Both the position numbers and the translations under genes were made by a program. From Tipula vernalis (Eukaryota; Arthropoda; Insecta; Diptera; Tipulidae): a DNA stretch of 64,000 bases. The notes beneath the pieces were generated by a model. It was given only the letters and a program-made list of their open reading frames with translations, made no database searches and was not told the DNA's origin. The stretch is from NCBI GenBank assembly GCA_958295665.1, contig OY282558.1, positions 335,269,106-335,333,105 on the forward strand. The letters run 5' to 3'. Positions within the stretch are counted from its first letter, which is position 1, and each line of letters begins with the position of its first letter. Of this stretch, positions 10,795 to 23,749 are shown one piece after another.

Positions 10795-12766
10795 TTAAGC
10801 TTACAAAAAAGAATGCACTGCACGAAAATGCATTCGGGCTCATTCGCTTTTATTTGTTTTAAAAAGAATAACTATCGAACATTTGTTCATTTTGGGTTTG
10901 GATTTCCCAAAAAAATATTCTTTTTTTACCTAAGAATCCTAAGCCTACTAATAACAATATTAATTAATAAGCAATCTTAAGATTTTTATCCAGTTCCAGC
11001 TAAGGACGCAACGGAAAATTGAATTTAAAACTGCGATGCTTTAATTTTAATTTTTCGTAAAGTTATTTGACTTCAGAGTCGCTATAGAATACTATTCTTC
11101 CATATTAATTCACGCCAACACGTAATAAAACAAAAATTAATTGCAAATAATTCTTCATTGGTTGCTTTGGGGGAAAAAAACTTATTTATTGTTTTTGTTA
11201 CCATTTTATGAAGCAGTGTCATGAACTTCGGAGAATTATTTTGATATCTACGGTATTTAACTGAAATCCTGCTTAAACGTTGAAAACTTACGTGATTTGC
11301 ATATTTAGAATAAATGTGTGCGGTCGCTTCGTAATTTGTCGGGTAATAAACTTTTGCCTAGTCACATAACCATTTCATCATCATACAATGTAAATTTAAT
11401 AAACAAGATGTTACGCTAACATAACAATGTTACATGTACTATACAGCAAAACAAAGTTCTATTAAATATACCACTTTTTAAATAATGTACATATATTACA
11501 ATTTTTCTACATACATATGTATACCCATCAGCATGATAAGCTTGAGCTTTTGGTTCATATACACCGACGACTTACTAACGAACAAAAAAAAAAAATTGTT
11601 GAATTGTTTTTGCTTTTTACTAAGAATGAAATGTTTTTATTTAACATTTATTTTAATGCATTATAATTTATTTATATAGAAAATGTACACTCACTTATGA
11701 TAATTCAGCGATTATTTCATACATATCCACATAGTTGTCTATGTATTATTATGTCGTAAATTTGCACAATATAACATACATACATAACATTTTATTTAAG
11801 ACGTATTGTTAAATAATTTTTCTTTTCTTTTTTTTTCGTTTCAGATCTGAGTGAGTAAAATTGTTTGTTGATTATTGATAAATACGAAATGCGTAAGAAA
11901 ATATTGGTTTTCTACAAAGCCCCAAACACAAAAACAAAACACAGGTATTTTTATTAATTAAATTTATGGAAATGTCCTTAAAGCTATAGTTAACATTTGT
12001 ACGAGGACATATTAAGTTTTTCGTTGTATACACAAATAAAACGAAAAATGAAGATAAGAAAAGATGAATCAAATTTTAATTAAGAAATTCACGAGGGAAT
12101 GAAAACAAAACAACAAAAGTTTATAGTTTGTTTTATCAAAATAGGAATTTTAGTTTTATTTCATTAAGATAATATTATGGTGTATAAATAATATAAAGAA
12201 GAATGGATTACATTCCTTATCAAGTACGAAATTTTTCTATTTAAATCGGAGAGTACCTGTTTGTGGTATATTTTCGATTCGCTGCCATCTCTATTCTGAT
12301 AATTTCTAAATTTGAAGAAATTGTAAAAGAAAATCGACAAGAATAGATACGGTTATACAACAAAACACTTTAATATTAATAAAAATTGTTATAAGTACCT
12401 ACACAAATACATAAGGAAATTTTTTCTCTTGAGAATTTTTCTTCATTAGGAATATTTTTCTTTCTTATAAAATATTGCTCGATAACATAAAAAAAAATAC
12501 TTGTTATCAATTTACGGAAACGTCATAATTAGGTTGTCATGATATCAGTAAGCAGTTATTCTTATATTGTATCACTTACTTGAGATTTTTCCGCCCTTCT
12601 AGGGAATGAGAGCTTTAAACCATTTTATAACTGATTTATTCAAATTTTATTAACGTCCTATTAATTAGTTTAAATTATAATAATTGTAGTTTTCCAGATT
12701 TTCATAAAATAGGAACTGATTCCCATATTGATCTAGATCAGTTCAGAAGGAGGAGCCCCTCATAAA
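10795..12766. other. AT-rich intergenic sequence, nothing recognised
   Basis: No conserved coding segment seen on either strand; short frames only. Several poly-T/A runs (for example near 11585 and 11830). Confidence 0.5.
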
Positions 12767-13450
12767 TTTTTTTTTTTTTTTATTACGACTGAGTCTTGTA
12801 CCCATTTAGTAATTTACATTACATAATGAAGTTTTTGATTAGTAGGCAAAATCAAGTGATTATCCCCCGTTTCGTGTAACTCCTCCTCAGATTTTTCGCC
12901 ACGGTAAGTCTACTGACTGTGGTATTCAGCATACAGCGTATGTTCAGATTTTCATGCTGGTGCAGATGTTGTAGGTGTTTTGTTGCATGATTCTTGATTT
13001 CATCCGCGACAAGCTCGATCTTTAGATCTCGATGGAGGTTGTCGTTTCGAATGTACCACGGTGCATATTTTGAGCTGTTTGTATGATTTTGATATTTGTC
13101 CTCTTGGCACAACCCCAAAGTTGACTACCATATGTCCATACAGGTTTCAGAATTTGTTTTGTATAACAGCAGTTTGTTATGAATCGCCAGTTCAGATTGT
13201 CTCCCTAGGACCCAATGCATTTTTCTAAATTTTATGTTTAGTTCTTCTCTCTTCTTTTTTATGTGTTCCTTCCATCTAAGTTTAGCATCTAAAGTCATGC
13301 CAAGATATTTAGCAGTGTTCGCATGCGGTACTACTATCGAGTTTATCATTAACTTTTAGATTTGTAAAGTTTACTTGGATTGATTTTGCTTTATTTAATT
13401 TAATTCGCCATTTATTTGTCCAATTACATAACAGGTTAGTAGCCTTCTGC
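12767..13450 (-). mobile_element. 5'-truncated Jockey-type LINE, 3' end with poly-A tail
   Basis: The minus strand encodes the C-terminal part of a LINE reverse transcriptase ORF. KWRIKLNKAKS (about 13420) precedes VPHANTAKYLGMTLDAKLRW and IHNKLLLYK, and the frame ends near 12852 in RRSYTKRG. A run of 15 T at 12767-12781 is the poly-A tail of the insertion. The protein closely resembles the 46698-47063 segment of the larger LINE (VPHANQAKYLGM), so both belong to one family. Frameshifts lie near 13120 and 13350. Confidence 0.8.
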
Positions 13451-13454
13451 CTTA

Positions 13455-14111
13455 CACTAAATAAATCTTAAATAAAACTTAAAAACTAATTGTTAAGAAG
13501 GTTACATAAATGTTTGTTTAATATTTAGTGCTTAAAGCATAAATCATTTATAATAGGGTTCCGAGTTAAACATAATTTATTTTTGAAATTTTCTCTAATT
13601 TTAAAAATTTGATTCAAAATTAATGGTATATTTGATAATTTGTGCAATCGCCTTGTTGAATAAAATATAGATTTGTTATAAATTAGTTTTAGATATTTAT
13701 TTTGGCTTATTTGAAGTTTTTTGATATGCGCCTTGGCACTCGAAAACCAAACGGGAGCGGCATATAATAATATGCTTCTAAGCATTATCAAGAATGTTAG
13801 ACGTTTATTTAAAACATATAGTCTTGATTTTATATGTAGTAAACTATATAATATTTTTATACAGGTATCATATTTACGAATAGTGTAGTTTATATGATTT
13901 TTGAAGGTTAAACGTTTGTGAATGATCAATCCTAGGTACTACTTCACTTCATCAGACCATGGAACTGCGACATCATTTATTTTTAAAGAATTATTATTGG
14001 GAAGATTGCGACTGGCCATTTTACGGCTCAGAAATATAGCCTGGGTTTTCGCTGGATTTACTTTAATGCCCCACTTTAAGTAATATGTACTTAATTTGTT
14101 TATATTAGCCC
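13455..14111 (-). pseudogene. Jockey-type LINE ORF2, 3' half (split copy)
   Basis: Encodes the thumb and C-terminal region of a LINE reverse transcriptase: KLSTYYLKWGIKVNPAKTQA, then, after a frameshift near 13930, LTFKNHINYTIRKYD, ILLYAAPVWFSSAKAHIKKL and QNKYLKLIYN. This continues the ORF2 found at 17343-18519. The 5' half stops just after the FADDTSIYSS catalytic box, and this half resumes about 10-20 residues later. The two were separated by the DNA transposon at 14112-17342. Confidence 0.8.
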
Positions 14112-17100
14112 CATTTCTTGACATTTGATCTGATCCAGATCGGATCATGTCTCATGAAACGACACCAAAATGCGTAAAACAAAGAAACACCAAATTTCAA
14201 TATTCTGTCTCGTTTCGTTTTAAATCTGCCTCTTCATACTCGTACTGAATTCATGATATTCTTTGTCACTTCGCGGCCTAAGAATGAAACAGTTCAATTT
14301 GTATAAAATTCAATACTGAAATTTTTGGATCGTGATATCTTTTAAATTATTATTGCCATTAATTTTTGAAACGTAAAATTTTATGAGCATTAGGTATCAA
14401 ATTAACATAGTTTTGGCCATCTGATTAGTTGTAAAATGAATTTTAATTATTTGGATAGAACCTTTTTCATAATTATTATGATTATCAATTTAGTTTAAAG
14501 GTTCTATTTGCATGATAGAACCTTTTTGCTTTAATTATGAGAAATTATGAAAACAGCAAAGTGTGGATACATATGGTACACACTTCGTGTATTTACTATG
14601 TTTATACCATTTAAAATAAAAAATATAGTTTATAAAAATATAATAAATATTAAACAAAATAAAAATTATTATAACATTTCGTTTTATAATTCAGGTACAT
14701 AAACAAATACTTAATTTTTATATCTACATAATTTCTAATTCAGTTTTAATTCAACACAGCATCGGTTCTTAATTTTTGTTCACGGTGAGTTATTTTTATT
14801 TTGTGTTGGAATTTCGGTTTAATTTACGTGAACTACTACTTGCTGATCGCTTTGGAGTCTCACAAATGGGTTTGTCATCTGAAATTAAAAAAATTTATCA
14901 AAATTCGATCACAACTAATAAACAAAAATCTTACCAGTAATATTGAGAACAACTTTGTAATAATCAATATCTTGCGGCGTCATGAAGCAAAATGCGGGCT
15001 GCAAGTCAAATTTTTTTTTTAGGTCGATCTTCGGTTTCTTTTTTATAATGTTAACACCTATAATATTTGGCCGCATTACAAATGAGCGATGCATTCTGTT
15101 TTTTTGTTTCCTTAAATTACTGGTTTTGAATTCCTCGGTGTAATCCAGCTTGAATTTAACGGCGTACGGTTCTTGACTGAATTGAAGTATTTTGACTTTG
15201 TTGAACGGCACTTCTTTAAAGTTATAGATCATTTTTGAATACTCCTCGTAGTCTTTAAAATCCGATGGCTTCATTTGGATAATACAGAATGGTTTTCTTA
15301 AATTTATGGTTTTTAAAATTCTTGTGAGGCCTAAAGGCGACATAAACTTGTTTTTTCTAAACAATTTTTGCCAGCGATGGAATATTTCATCGTGATTTCG
15401 ACGATGTCAGGATGACTATGTATAAACTTTAAAATTGCCGTTGCCATAAAGGAGTTTTTATTTTGTGGTACGCACGAATCGCTCCAGGTGACAAGTTTGG
15501 TAGTGTGTCTTGGTAAACTCTAACATTTTTACTAGCGCTGATGCAAGATCATTGCCATTGCGCCCAGCTGTGTATTCGGTCCATAAAAAACAGTAAATTT
15601 TTTTAGTTGTTTAGTCCGCCGTAAGATTGTAGACGTTTAGCTTTGCACTATAAAATAATGAACCAATATTGGATCTGAGACAATTTATTACGTTTTGTAA
15701 ATCAAAGCATAATACTGGAATGGTTTCGTTTCCTGATCCATTTTTATTTCAGCAAGCACATCTTCTTTAAGCCATTGGTGTTTTTCAAAATCAGCGATAG
15801 ATTTCGGTGTGCATTCATTCCTTGCTGGGCGACTAAATAGGCTTCACATTTACCACAGAGATCGGATTTTGGTTTATAAAAATCCAGATTAAACTCTCTG
15901 CAGAAGACAACACGATAATAACTAGGTTTAACTGGATTTTCTCCATCTTGGCTACATTGAATTTTATATGATTCGTACAAGAGCATAACATTTAAACCAG
16001 CCTCGAGATATTTTTTAGATGTTTTGGCCCGACAATAATGGCTTTCCATTGTTGGAAAGGATTTGATATGTTGTTTTATTCTGTTGGTTACTTCTTCCTT
16101 AGTTTTTCGGTTGCCAATTCTTGTTGCGTTTTCCTTACACTGGATGACTCCAGTAGAAGTATTGTGCACGTCATAAACAAGTTTTTGTGAAACAGCCAAT
16201 GTAACTAAAAATAGGGTTTGCCTACGCGAATCACTTCTCCCTTAATTTCCAAATAGTAACTGAACACTTTTTTCTTCGACTTGGGGTTGGGGTTGGTTGT
16301 GACGGACGTAAAATTTCACTTTCGCCTGTGTATTTTAAAATAAAGTCATATTTGCGGTAACATCTAACGTATAATAATGCTTGAAAATTATTTCCCGCTC
16401 AACTTCACTAATTTTTTCGGAGCACTTAAATTTACAATTTTGACAGTCTTTTATGGTTTTAATTTTTTTTTTTTTTTGTATAAGTTTTACCTTTGAATTA
16501 ATATATTCCTCTCCTCTTTGCCTTTTCGATTGCTGCTGACGTACTTGCCAATTTTCATAATTCCGTTTTCTTCTGCGTTTTCGACCTTCATCTTCATAGA
16601 TTTGACTATTAGGCACTATAATCTCATTTTCGTTATTATTGGTATATTCTGTAGGATTTCTTCATTAACTATTTCGATCATTCCGTCGCTAGCACATTGA
16701 CCCAAAACAACATACTCCGAATCCATTATGCTAAAATCAATTATATAAATAACATTAATATTTCAAATTAATTAGGATATTATGTAGGAGTATATTATAG
16801 TAATTTTTTATTGTCCTACTACTTACACAAAACATCACCTTATTCCACAAGTTTTCAACAATAACTGATTCATTGCACATTAAAAAAAAAGGGGAAACCC
16901 CTATTTCAAAACGTTTTTCCGATAAAAAAAAAAGTTCTATTTGCCAAGACTGAAAATATTTTTGAACAGGTGTTCAAATAAAATTCCATTTTTTGGAAAA
17001 ACATTCTATTTGTGCAGTTAAAACTTTCTTGAATTAATTAATGTTCATAATGAATTTAAATTGAACTTGTCGATCCTGTTATCTCTGAAACTATAGGAAA

Positions 17101-17342
17101 AATCAAAATTTGAGCAACGGTTTTGAATTCCACTACTACGGAACAGTCAAAATTGATATCAACCTCAAAAATTACAAAAATGTCACATAGAACCTTTCCA
17201 TTCTTAGGTCGCGACTTTACAAAATATTGTTCAACTACTTTTAGATCATTATTTGTGATCCAAAATGAGTGTTGGATCAAATGTTGTTGTTGCTTCACAA
17301 GTAAATTTTGATCTGATCCGGATCACTATGCGTCAAGAAATG
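14112..17342 (-). mobile_element. 3.2-kb DNA transposon inserted in a Jockey LINE
   Basis: CATTTCTTGAC at 14112-14122 is inverted at 17332-17342 (GTCAAGAAATG), and these borders match the point where the LINE protein frame is interrupted. Just inside both ends is TTGATCTGATCCRGATC (14126-14141 and 17309-17324), in the same orientation at both ends because it is largely palindromic. A motif GGTTCTATTTGCA and its inverse recur subterminally (14470, 14500, 14517, 16934, 17188). No clear target duplication is visible. Inside is a degraded transposase-like gene on the minus strand. I cannot name the superfamily with confidence. Confidence 0.65.
14915..16726 (-). pseudogene. Transposase-like protein with ESHYCR and KPKSDLCGKC motifs, broken
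   Basis: The ATG at 16726 (MDSEYVVLGQC) begins a frame that shifts near 16640. It then reads KRRRKRNYENWQVRQQQSKR, CQNCKFKCSEKISEVEREII, SFPTMESHYCRAKTSKKYLE, FCREFNLDFYKPKSDLCGKC, and finally GLTRILKTINLRKPFCIIQM near the C-terminus. I recognise this order of a basic N-terminus, a Cys cluster and the ESHY/KPKxDxCxxC box from a widespread family of insect and cnidarian transposon proteins, usually left as uncharacterised. Four or more frameshifts or stops separate the frames at 16616-16335, 16199-15744, 15740-15400 and 15364-14915. It lies within the inverted-repeat borders 14112-17342. Confidence 0.6.
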
Positions 17343-18519
17343 CAGGTGCAAGTTATTCAGTATAATTTAAATGGTAGTGGAGCTCGAATAGATAGATGTG
17401 TCATCAGCAAATTGTGCAAAATGAACTTGTTCATTGAATTCAGCTTTGATGTCTGCTGTATATACGAGTAGGTTATAAAGGCACGGTGACCGAACAGCGC
17501 CTTATGGTACACCGTATATTATCGGTTCTGTAAACTTATACGTAGGTCTATAATTTTCTAATTTGGATTTATCTTTTTGCGGTTTAGGAATTGGTAGAAT
17601 AACAGCTTCTTTCCATTTAGCGGGAAAATATTCAAGTTTGAGAGAAGCATTAAATATTTAGTTCAAGTATATGGCTTTACAGGGTAGGTGCTTGATTTGA
17701 TGATTTGTTATTCCGTCGATTCCAGGTGCCTTTGTTCGTTTAAGTCTGGCAATGATATTTACAATTTGTTTTGAATTCGTTAAAAGATCGCCGCTTGCAT
17801 TGATCCATATGATGGATCATTTATTTTACTTAATGTTTCGTGGACTGCGTTTGCGAAAGTGGTGTCAAGGACTTCATTAGTATTGTGAATTTTAACGAAA
17901 TATTTTCCGAACGCAGAAGCTTTTTCAAGATCAGTAATTAAAATTATAGGTCTGTTAAGTGAATCTAAGTGACGAATTGCTGGTATTTTTCGTTTATGTT
18001 TGTTTAAAATTTTAGTCAGATGAAACAATTGTTTTCTGTGTGCCCGGTTTCCTCTGTGACAGTTCCATATTTGATGTTTGGCGTTGAAGTCACCTCCGTT
18101 GAAATAGGGACAGGATATATTTACTAGCTTTTGTATATCACTTTTACAATTTAAAAGTTTCGAAGGGTCTTGCGATACAGAAAAATAAGCTGCAAAGAAA
18201 ATGTTCTCGCCTATATCGCTATAAACTTTAACACCAACAGCTTCTACAGCTTTTAAGTTAAATGACGAGATGAGATTATGCTTAATTTTTTTCCTAATTA
18301 TTATACTTACACCGGCATGCCCGATTAAAGTACCCTTGGAGTTGGGTTTTCCTGGTCTACCAAGTCTGTACACATTAAATTCTGGATCGTATATATTACC
18401 ACTATCAAGTAGCCATATTTCGGTGATTAAACACGTAAGTCGAAAAATTCAATAGTTTTAGATTTTATGCTTTGAGCATTCCATATTATCACATTAAGGG
18501 CTTTAATTTTATTTTCCAT
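17343..18519 (-). pseudogene. Jockey-type LINE ORF2, 5' half (endonuclease and start of RT)
   Basis: ORF2 begins at the ATG at 18519 (MENKIKALNVIIWNAQSIKS), the start of an apurinic-type endonuclease. It continues through VSIIIRKKIKHNL and the GGDFNAKHQIWNC box near 18080-18110. It then jumps to LNRPIILITDLEKA (RT linker), so the endonuclease C-terminus is deleted. APGIDGITNHQIK (about 17700-17740) and FADDTSIYSSS (about 17385-17410) mark RT, but between NYRPT and GAVRSP (17500-17560) most of the palm is missing. No ORF1 lies upstream, so the copy is truncated. Confidence 0.8.
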
Positions 18520-18962
18520 TGTAAAAATATTTAATCGTTAATTTGGTGATAACACTAAATTCATGATACAATAAATAACAAGATATGCTAAAGATTTATA
18601 TTCTCTCTCGTGACGTCATCCGACGACACTAGAATAATTTCGTTCGACGAGTTTAGTGAATCGGCATAAACAAAATAACTTTTCTTCAAATAATATTTAC
18701 TTGTTCATAAATTAAATAAAAATGCAATTGTTATTATAAAATTCATTTATTACATGTAAAATAAATAATATTAATAGTCATATGTACTTATTATATTCAT
18801 ATACGTACATACATAATCTCTAAAAAATTAAAATCACAGTTAAACACAGTATGAAAAAAAAATAAAAATTTAAAGAAATATAGACTGGAAGAAGTCCCTG
18901 ATCTCATATTTGATTATTTAATATTTTGGTTCAGACGACGAATCGTAAAATAAACATGACAC
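18520..18962. other. Spacer between LINE and P element, nothing recognised
   Basis: AT-rich; contains CGTGACGTCATCCGACGAC near 18609. It may include the 3' untranslated region of the P element, but I found no terminal inverted repeat. Confidence 0.4.
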
Positions 18963-20115
18963 CTAAAAAATAACCAAACTACATTCAACTTTTGAGGATT
19001 TTTTAATATGGAATGCCAGATATTTTTTGGCAATTTTTAACGGTTCATTATATTTTTTTAAAATTCTCTGAAAAGCTTCCAAATTTTTCATTAAAATAGG
19101 GGATGGTTTAACTAATCCCCCTTCAGATAAATGGTTAACAAATGTATGTTCAGAATCGCTGGAACATGTACTGGATATTCTTAATTCAGGTTCTTGCGGT
19201 TTCAATTTGAATGCTATATAGCCACCTAATTGCTCAAGGCCATCATATTCTAGGTCAGATATTGATAAATTATCTTCACTTGAACTGGAATTAATTTCAT
19301 CTAAATCGGCTACGGTTAATTTTAATCTTTCTTACACGATGTTTGTTTATATTTTTTGATTAAATTTATTTTGTTTATACTTCGTCGAAATTAAATTATT
19401 TATAATTAAATTAGAGCTGCCATCATGTTCGGTATTAGCTTCTTGTTGGAAGTCGATTTCGTTCCGTGACAATAGATAATATCGTAGCCTATACTTAAAA
19501 TCTAACGGTGTTGGATGATCATTTAAGCCACCTTTTGCTCTAATTTTATTAAAAAAAATTTTTAACCCATCCTGATTAAGATTATAAGTCAAAATATACC
19601 ATACCATAAATAACCGTATACTTCTTTTAATGAATTATTAGAAATCAAAATACTTGAAACGGTTTAAGATTTTTTGTAGGAAAAAATTTCCTAACTGCAT
19701 GGGAAAACTCGGTCAATATTTCATTCTGTTTTTCCAGAGCTAGACCATAAGCTTTCAAGCAATCTCTGGAATCTGTTTGTGGCGTTCTTCTATTAAAAAT
19801 GTCAAACCAGTCATTGACTAATTTAATGAATTTTGAACATTTTTCCCAGGTTTTAGAAATGTTTTTACCTAAAGTGCCACATCTAGATAAAGCACTGGAA
19901 ACAGAATTTGAAAACAATTGTGCTGCTAATTTTACCTTCTGTCGCTGAACTCCTTTAACAGTAAGATGAGTAATCGTTAATTTGTGCGCAATTCTAATAT
20001 CACTATTTATTTATTTATTTATCAACAACATGGAATAAAGCATATTGCTTTTCTATTCCAACTATTATCTAGTTACATATAAACTTATAAAATATAACAT
20101 ATAAACAAACACTAA

Positions 20116-22920
20116 TTAGAAATTATTTTTAATAAAATCAAAAACCAAAGATTTAAATTTTGATAAAGGTCTTCCACTTCTAATCTCAACCGGAACCCTA
20201 TTCCAAATTGTAAAAGTTGTAAACAAGGGTGAGTTATTGTAGACATTGGATCGGTTGGCTGGCAGAATTATGCTGCCATTGCGAATAGATCCAATTTTTA
20301 TTTTATTGTATAAGTACAAAGGAACCCGATTATTAATAATTTTATATAGTAGTAGCATCGCTCTATAATAAAAGAACTGAATCATTGTGCAGCCGAGCAA
20401 TTCCTTAAACATTGCAGAAATATGATCATATTTCCTTAATCCGTTGACATACCTCACAATATTATTCAGAGTAACTTGTAGAATATTGCAAGAAATCGAA
20501 TCACAACTTAAATACAGGAATTCACAATATAATACATGGGGTATTACTAATGATTTCGAAAGCAAAACCCGAATATTTTTGGGACATATATGTTTATGAA
20601 GCTTCAGTCCATATAAAATAGAATTAATTTTATTACAAACATTAATGACTTGAGAATCCCAGGTAAATCTACTGTTAATACAGATTCCAAGGTTATTTAC
20701 ATGATTTAGAAATGAAATTTTTATATTATTAATAAAGATATCAGGAATAATTGAGAAATTATTCCTAGAAATGAAAATTGCCTGTGTTTTCGCGATGTTC
20801 AATGAGATTCCATTCGATTTTGACCATACCAATATGTTAGATAGATCTAGGTTAACATTATTGAAAATTTCCAGAATATTATCACTAGTACCACCAAGAT
20901 ATAATTGACAATCATCAGCATACATGTGATATTTGGAATATTTTATTGCAAGCGGCAGATCGTCTATGAACAGGGAAAATAACGTTGGGCCAAGAATGGT
21001 TCCTTGAAATACACCTGTCGGTATTCGTTCAGAACCCGATTCTTTACCATTTATGACTACTTTTTGATATCTTTCGGATAAATAGCTGTGCAAAAGTTTA
21101 AGGGATGTTTTATCAAAGTTAAAGAAAAGCAACAGCTTTTGTAATAACAGTATGTGATTTAGAGAGTCAAATGCTTTAGAGAAATCCAATAGTATTAACA
21201 CGATAAACGAGTTTTTTTTGTCAAGATGGTGTGCAAGATCATCAACAACATGAAGCAGAGTGGTGCTAGTACTGTGATTATTACGAAATCCAGATTGAAA
21301 TTGGTTTAAATAATTATGCCTTACTAAATGCTGGCTGATCTGATCCCGGAGTATAATCTCGAAAACTTTAGATAAAATCGATACCAGACTAATCGGTCTA
21401 AGGTTATCCAAGGAGTCGTTATTCTTTTTTTCATTATGGGAATCACAATGTTTGTTTTCCAGATATCTGGAAATATAGACTGCATGATACAAATATTAAT
21501 AAGGTAGGTCAATTGCGATACAATATGCGGTAAAATAGCCTTTAAGAATTTCAGATTAATTTTATCATGACCAGGCGAGTTAGATTTTATCTGATAAACA
21601 GCTTTGACAACGTCGATTTCACCGACACTACTAAAAGAGAAATACATTTGCTCAATAGTGTTTGTAATGTCAAAGTTAGGTAGTGGAAGAGTGACAGACG
21701 CAGACTGTCCACCACAAAAATAACGGTTGATGACTGAGGGATCCATATCAGTTAAAATATCAGACTTACTTTTCCCCAATCCAACTCTGTGGATGTTATT
21801 CCAGATTCGTTTCATAGCTAGTTTACAGTTACCAAAGAAGTAACTCTGTTTAGAACTTCTTATCAAGCTAGTTACTCTGTTGCGTTGAATGCGATATAAC
21901 TCCAGATACTTTAAGTTGGATGATCTTTTATATTTAGCAAACGCTCGGTCCCTCACTGACATACTTGTAGTGATACGGGTATTTAGCCACGGAGCCACAG
22001 ATTCGTTATCTACTATTTGCTTAATAGGAACACAATTATTATGGATGTCATACAGGCAGTCATAAAATGATTGGAATAAAGAGTTGACGTTATAAGTCGA
22101 ATGCATAAAGCTCCAATTAAAATTCGAAAAATAATTCATGATCAACTCTATGTCCAATTGGCTATAGTCGTAGATATGTTTGTATTCAATTTTCACACGG
22201 TTTAATTTAACTTTATACGAAATGACGAGTAAGTCATGGTCAGATATATCTGGGAGATTATATTGACTAGACCTTACAACCCTAAAGTAATCCGACTCAG
22301 ATACAATAAATTGATCAAGCCAAGCTCCACCACGGGTTGGTGAAAATGGAACCGAAATTAAGTGGTTAACTTTTAAAAGATCGTGAAATTTGTGCGAGTT
22401 AGCGAGCATATTAATATTCATATCACAGCCTATAATGAAATTACTATAGTTTGAAACATGTGAGGAGAGGATTTCCTGGAAATTATCTAAATCGGCTTGC
22501 ACTGGTTTTTTAGGTATGTAACAGACAACAATCAAAACAGTAATTGAAGGAAGTATCAGTTCAGCCATCAGAACTTCAATAATACCATAAGTAGAAGAAT
22601 GAACGAGCTTAACCTTGAACCATGTCATATCTCAAGATATTATAACCGTTCAGCGCAACAGATTCATTATTAATCCTATTAGTGAGCCAAGTTTCTGCAA
22701 CACAAAATATGTCAAGATTTTGTTTACTGATAAATATTCTTAATTGGTCGATATGGCAGAACAAACTACGAGCATTGATGAATCCAAAGTCTACACATGT
22801 AGCGTTAGTAACATTACCAAGCTTAGATGACCGGTTTGGTATTGATGACGAGTCCAGATTGAGAATAGAATCCGCAAATGACCTAAAATATAAAAACAGA
22901 TTTAAAAGCAATTCAAACAA
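20116..22920 (-). pseudogene. CR1-like LINE ORF2: endonuclease and reverse transcriptase
   Basis: Endonuclease starts near 22920 (FGFINARSLFCHIDQLR, IFCVAETWLTN). It shifts frame near 22620 and continues with FIIGCDMNINMLANSHKF and the SDHDLLVISYK box (about 22210-22240). After the linker (APWLNTRITTSMSVRDRAFA) RT begins with NSPGHDKINLKFL near 21560. Another frameshift at about 21450 leads into LRPISLVSILSKVFEIILRD, LLDFSKAFDSLNH, GTILGPTLFSLFIDDLP and the catalytic YADDCQLYLGG near 20910. The frame ends at 20116. Only two frameshifts separate this copy from a full ORF2, so the insertion looks comparatively recent. Confidence 0.9.
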
Positions 22921-23005
22921 ATTAAAAAATTTAAAATATAGAACATAACTAATATTACAGTTGCCCGGAAAATTGGTGAAATTATGAATATTGCTGTTAA
23001 GCTTA

Positions 23006-23749
23006 TTATGCTGGCAATGTTGCGGTGTCGGGAAATCTCCGTGAGCGTCGAAAGTTGATAAATGGTTTTACAGCGCATTCCAAAGGCCAAATACTTCCAT
23101 CATAGGCCTTCTCGAAAACTGCGGAATCCAAACCAACTTTGAATGAAATGAAATTCAGCAAACTTCTATCAGCCGATTTAGAGACCAACTCGTGACACTC
23201 AATTTCCGCCACTGGAACTTGCAGTTTGTTATGGAGGTGTTTTTTAATGTCGTCGCAGGTAGTCGATGGTTTAAAATTTGAGGCATGTAGAAACTTTTTG
23301 GGTTTTACTATCTCTAGCTGAGTATTCGTATTATCGGTGCCAGAAATGACTATTTGTTGTTTTTTAGAATTGTCAATCGAATTGACGCTTAGTGCCGCTG
23401 TATTCGTAGTATTAGGACTTGCAACCAGGTTACTTATAGCTTGGAAATTGGCGAATAAATTATTCAACAAGCTGCTGACCTCATTCAACTGGGCCATCAA
23501 CGTTTGGATCAGATGTTGATGATTGCTGTGGTTACTTAAGCAGTCAGCACAAACAAATTGAATGTTTACATTGTTATTGCACAGTTTTGCATTGGCGTTT
23601 GATAACGAAGAGCAACCAAAATGGAACATTTTCTCGCACCCACCAAAGCATTTTAGTACGTTGTTATCAGTGAACGCAACTTCACATTTATTGCATTTGT
23701 TTTTATTCATGTTGCAATTGACAAACTCAAACAACAGCACCAAAAACAA
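23006..23749 (-). CDS. CR1-like LINE ORF1 with PHD-type zinc finger
   Basis: A 247-residue open frame whose N-terminus holds a Cys/His cluster: CNKCEVAF, CFGGCEKMFHFGCSSL and CADCLSNH at residues about 15-65. This matches the C4HC3 layout of PHD/RING-like fingers known in ORF1 of CR1-group LINEs. A middle region rich in Asn, Leu and Gln suggests a coiled coil (about residues 75-105). The C-terminal part ends in FRRSRRFPDTATLPA. ORF1 proteins of LINEs bind the element RNA. The frame is uninterrupted, although the LINE as a whole is inactive through ORF2. Confidence 0.8.
   Translation of the reverse strand: MFLVLLFEFVNCNMNKNKCNKCEVAFTDNNVLKCFGGCEKMFHFGCSSLSNANAKLCNNNVNIQFVCADCLSNHSNHQHLIQTLMAQLNEVSSLLNNLFANFQAISNLVASPNTTNTAALSVNSIDNSKKQQIVISGTDNTNTQLEIVKPKKFLHASNFKPSTTCDDIKKHLHNKLQVPVAEIECHELVSKSADRSLLNFISFKVGLDSAVFEKAYDGSIWPLECAVKPFINFRRSRRFPDTATLPA

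Noticed and set aside
11820..11850. Pyrimidine-rich tract followed by CAG, like a host-gene splice acceptor
   Set aside because: No coding exon follows, so it cannot be supported.
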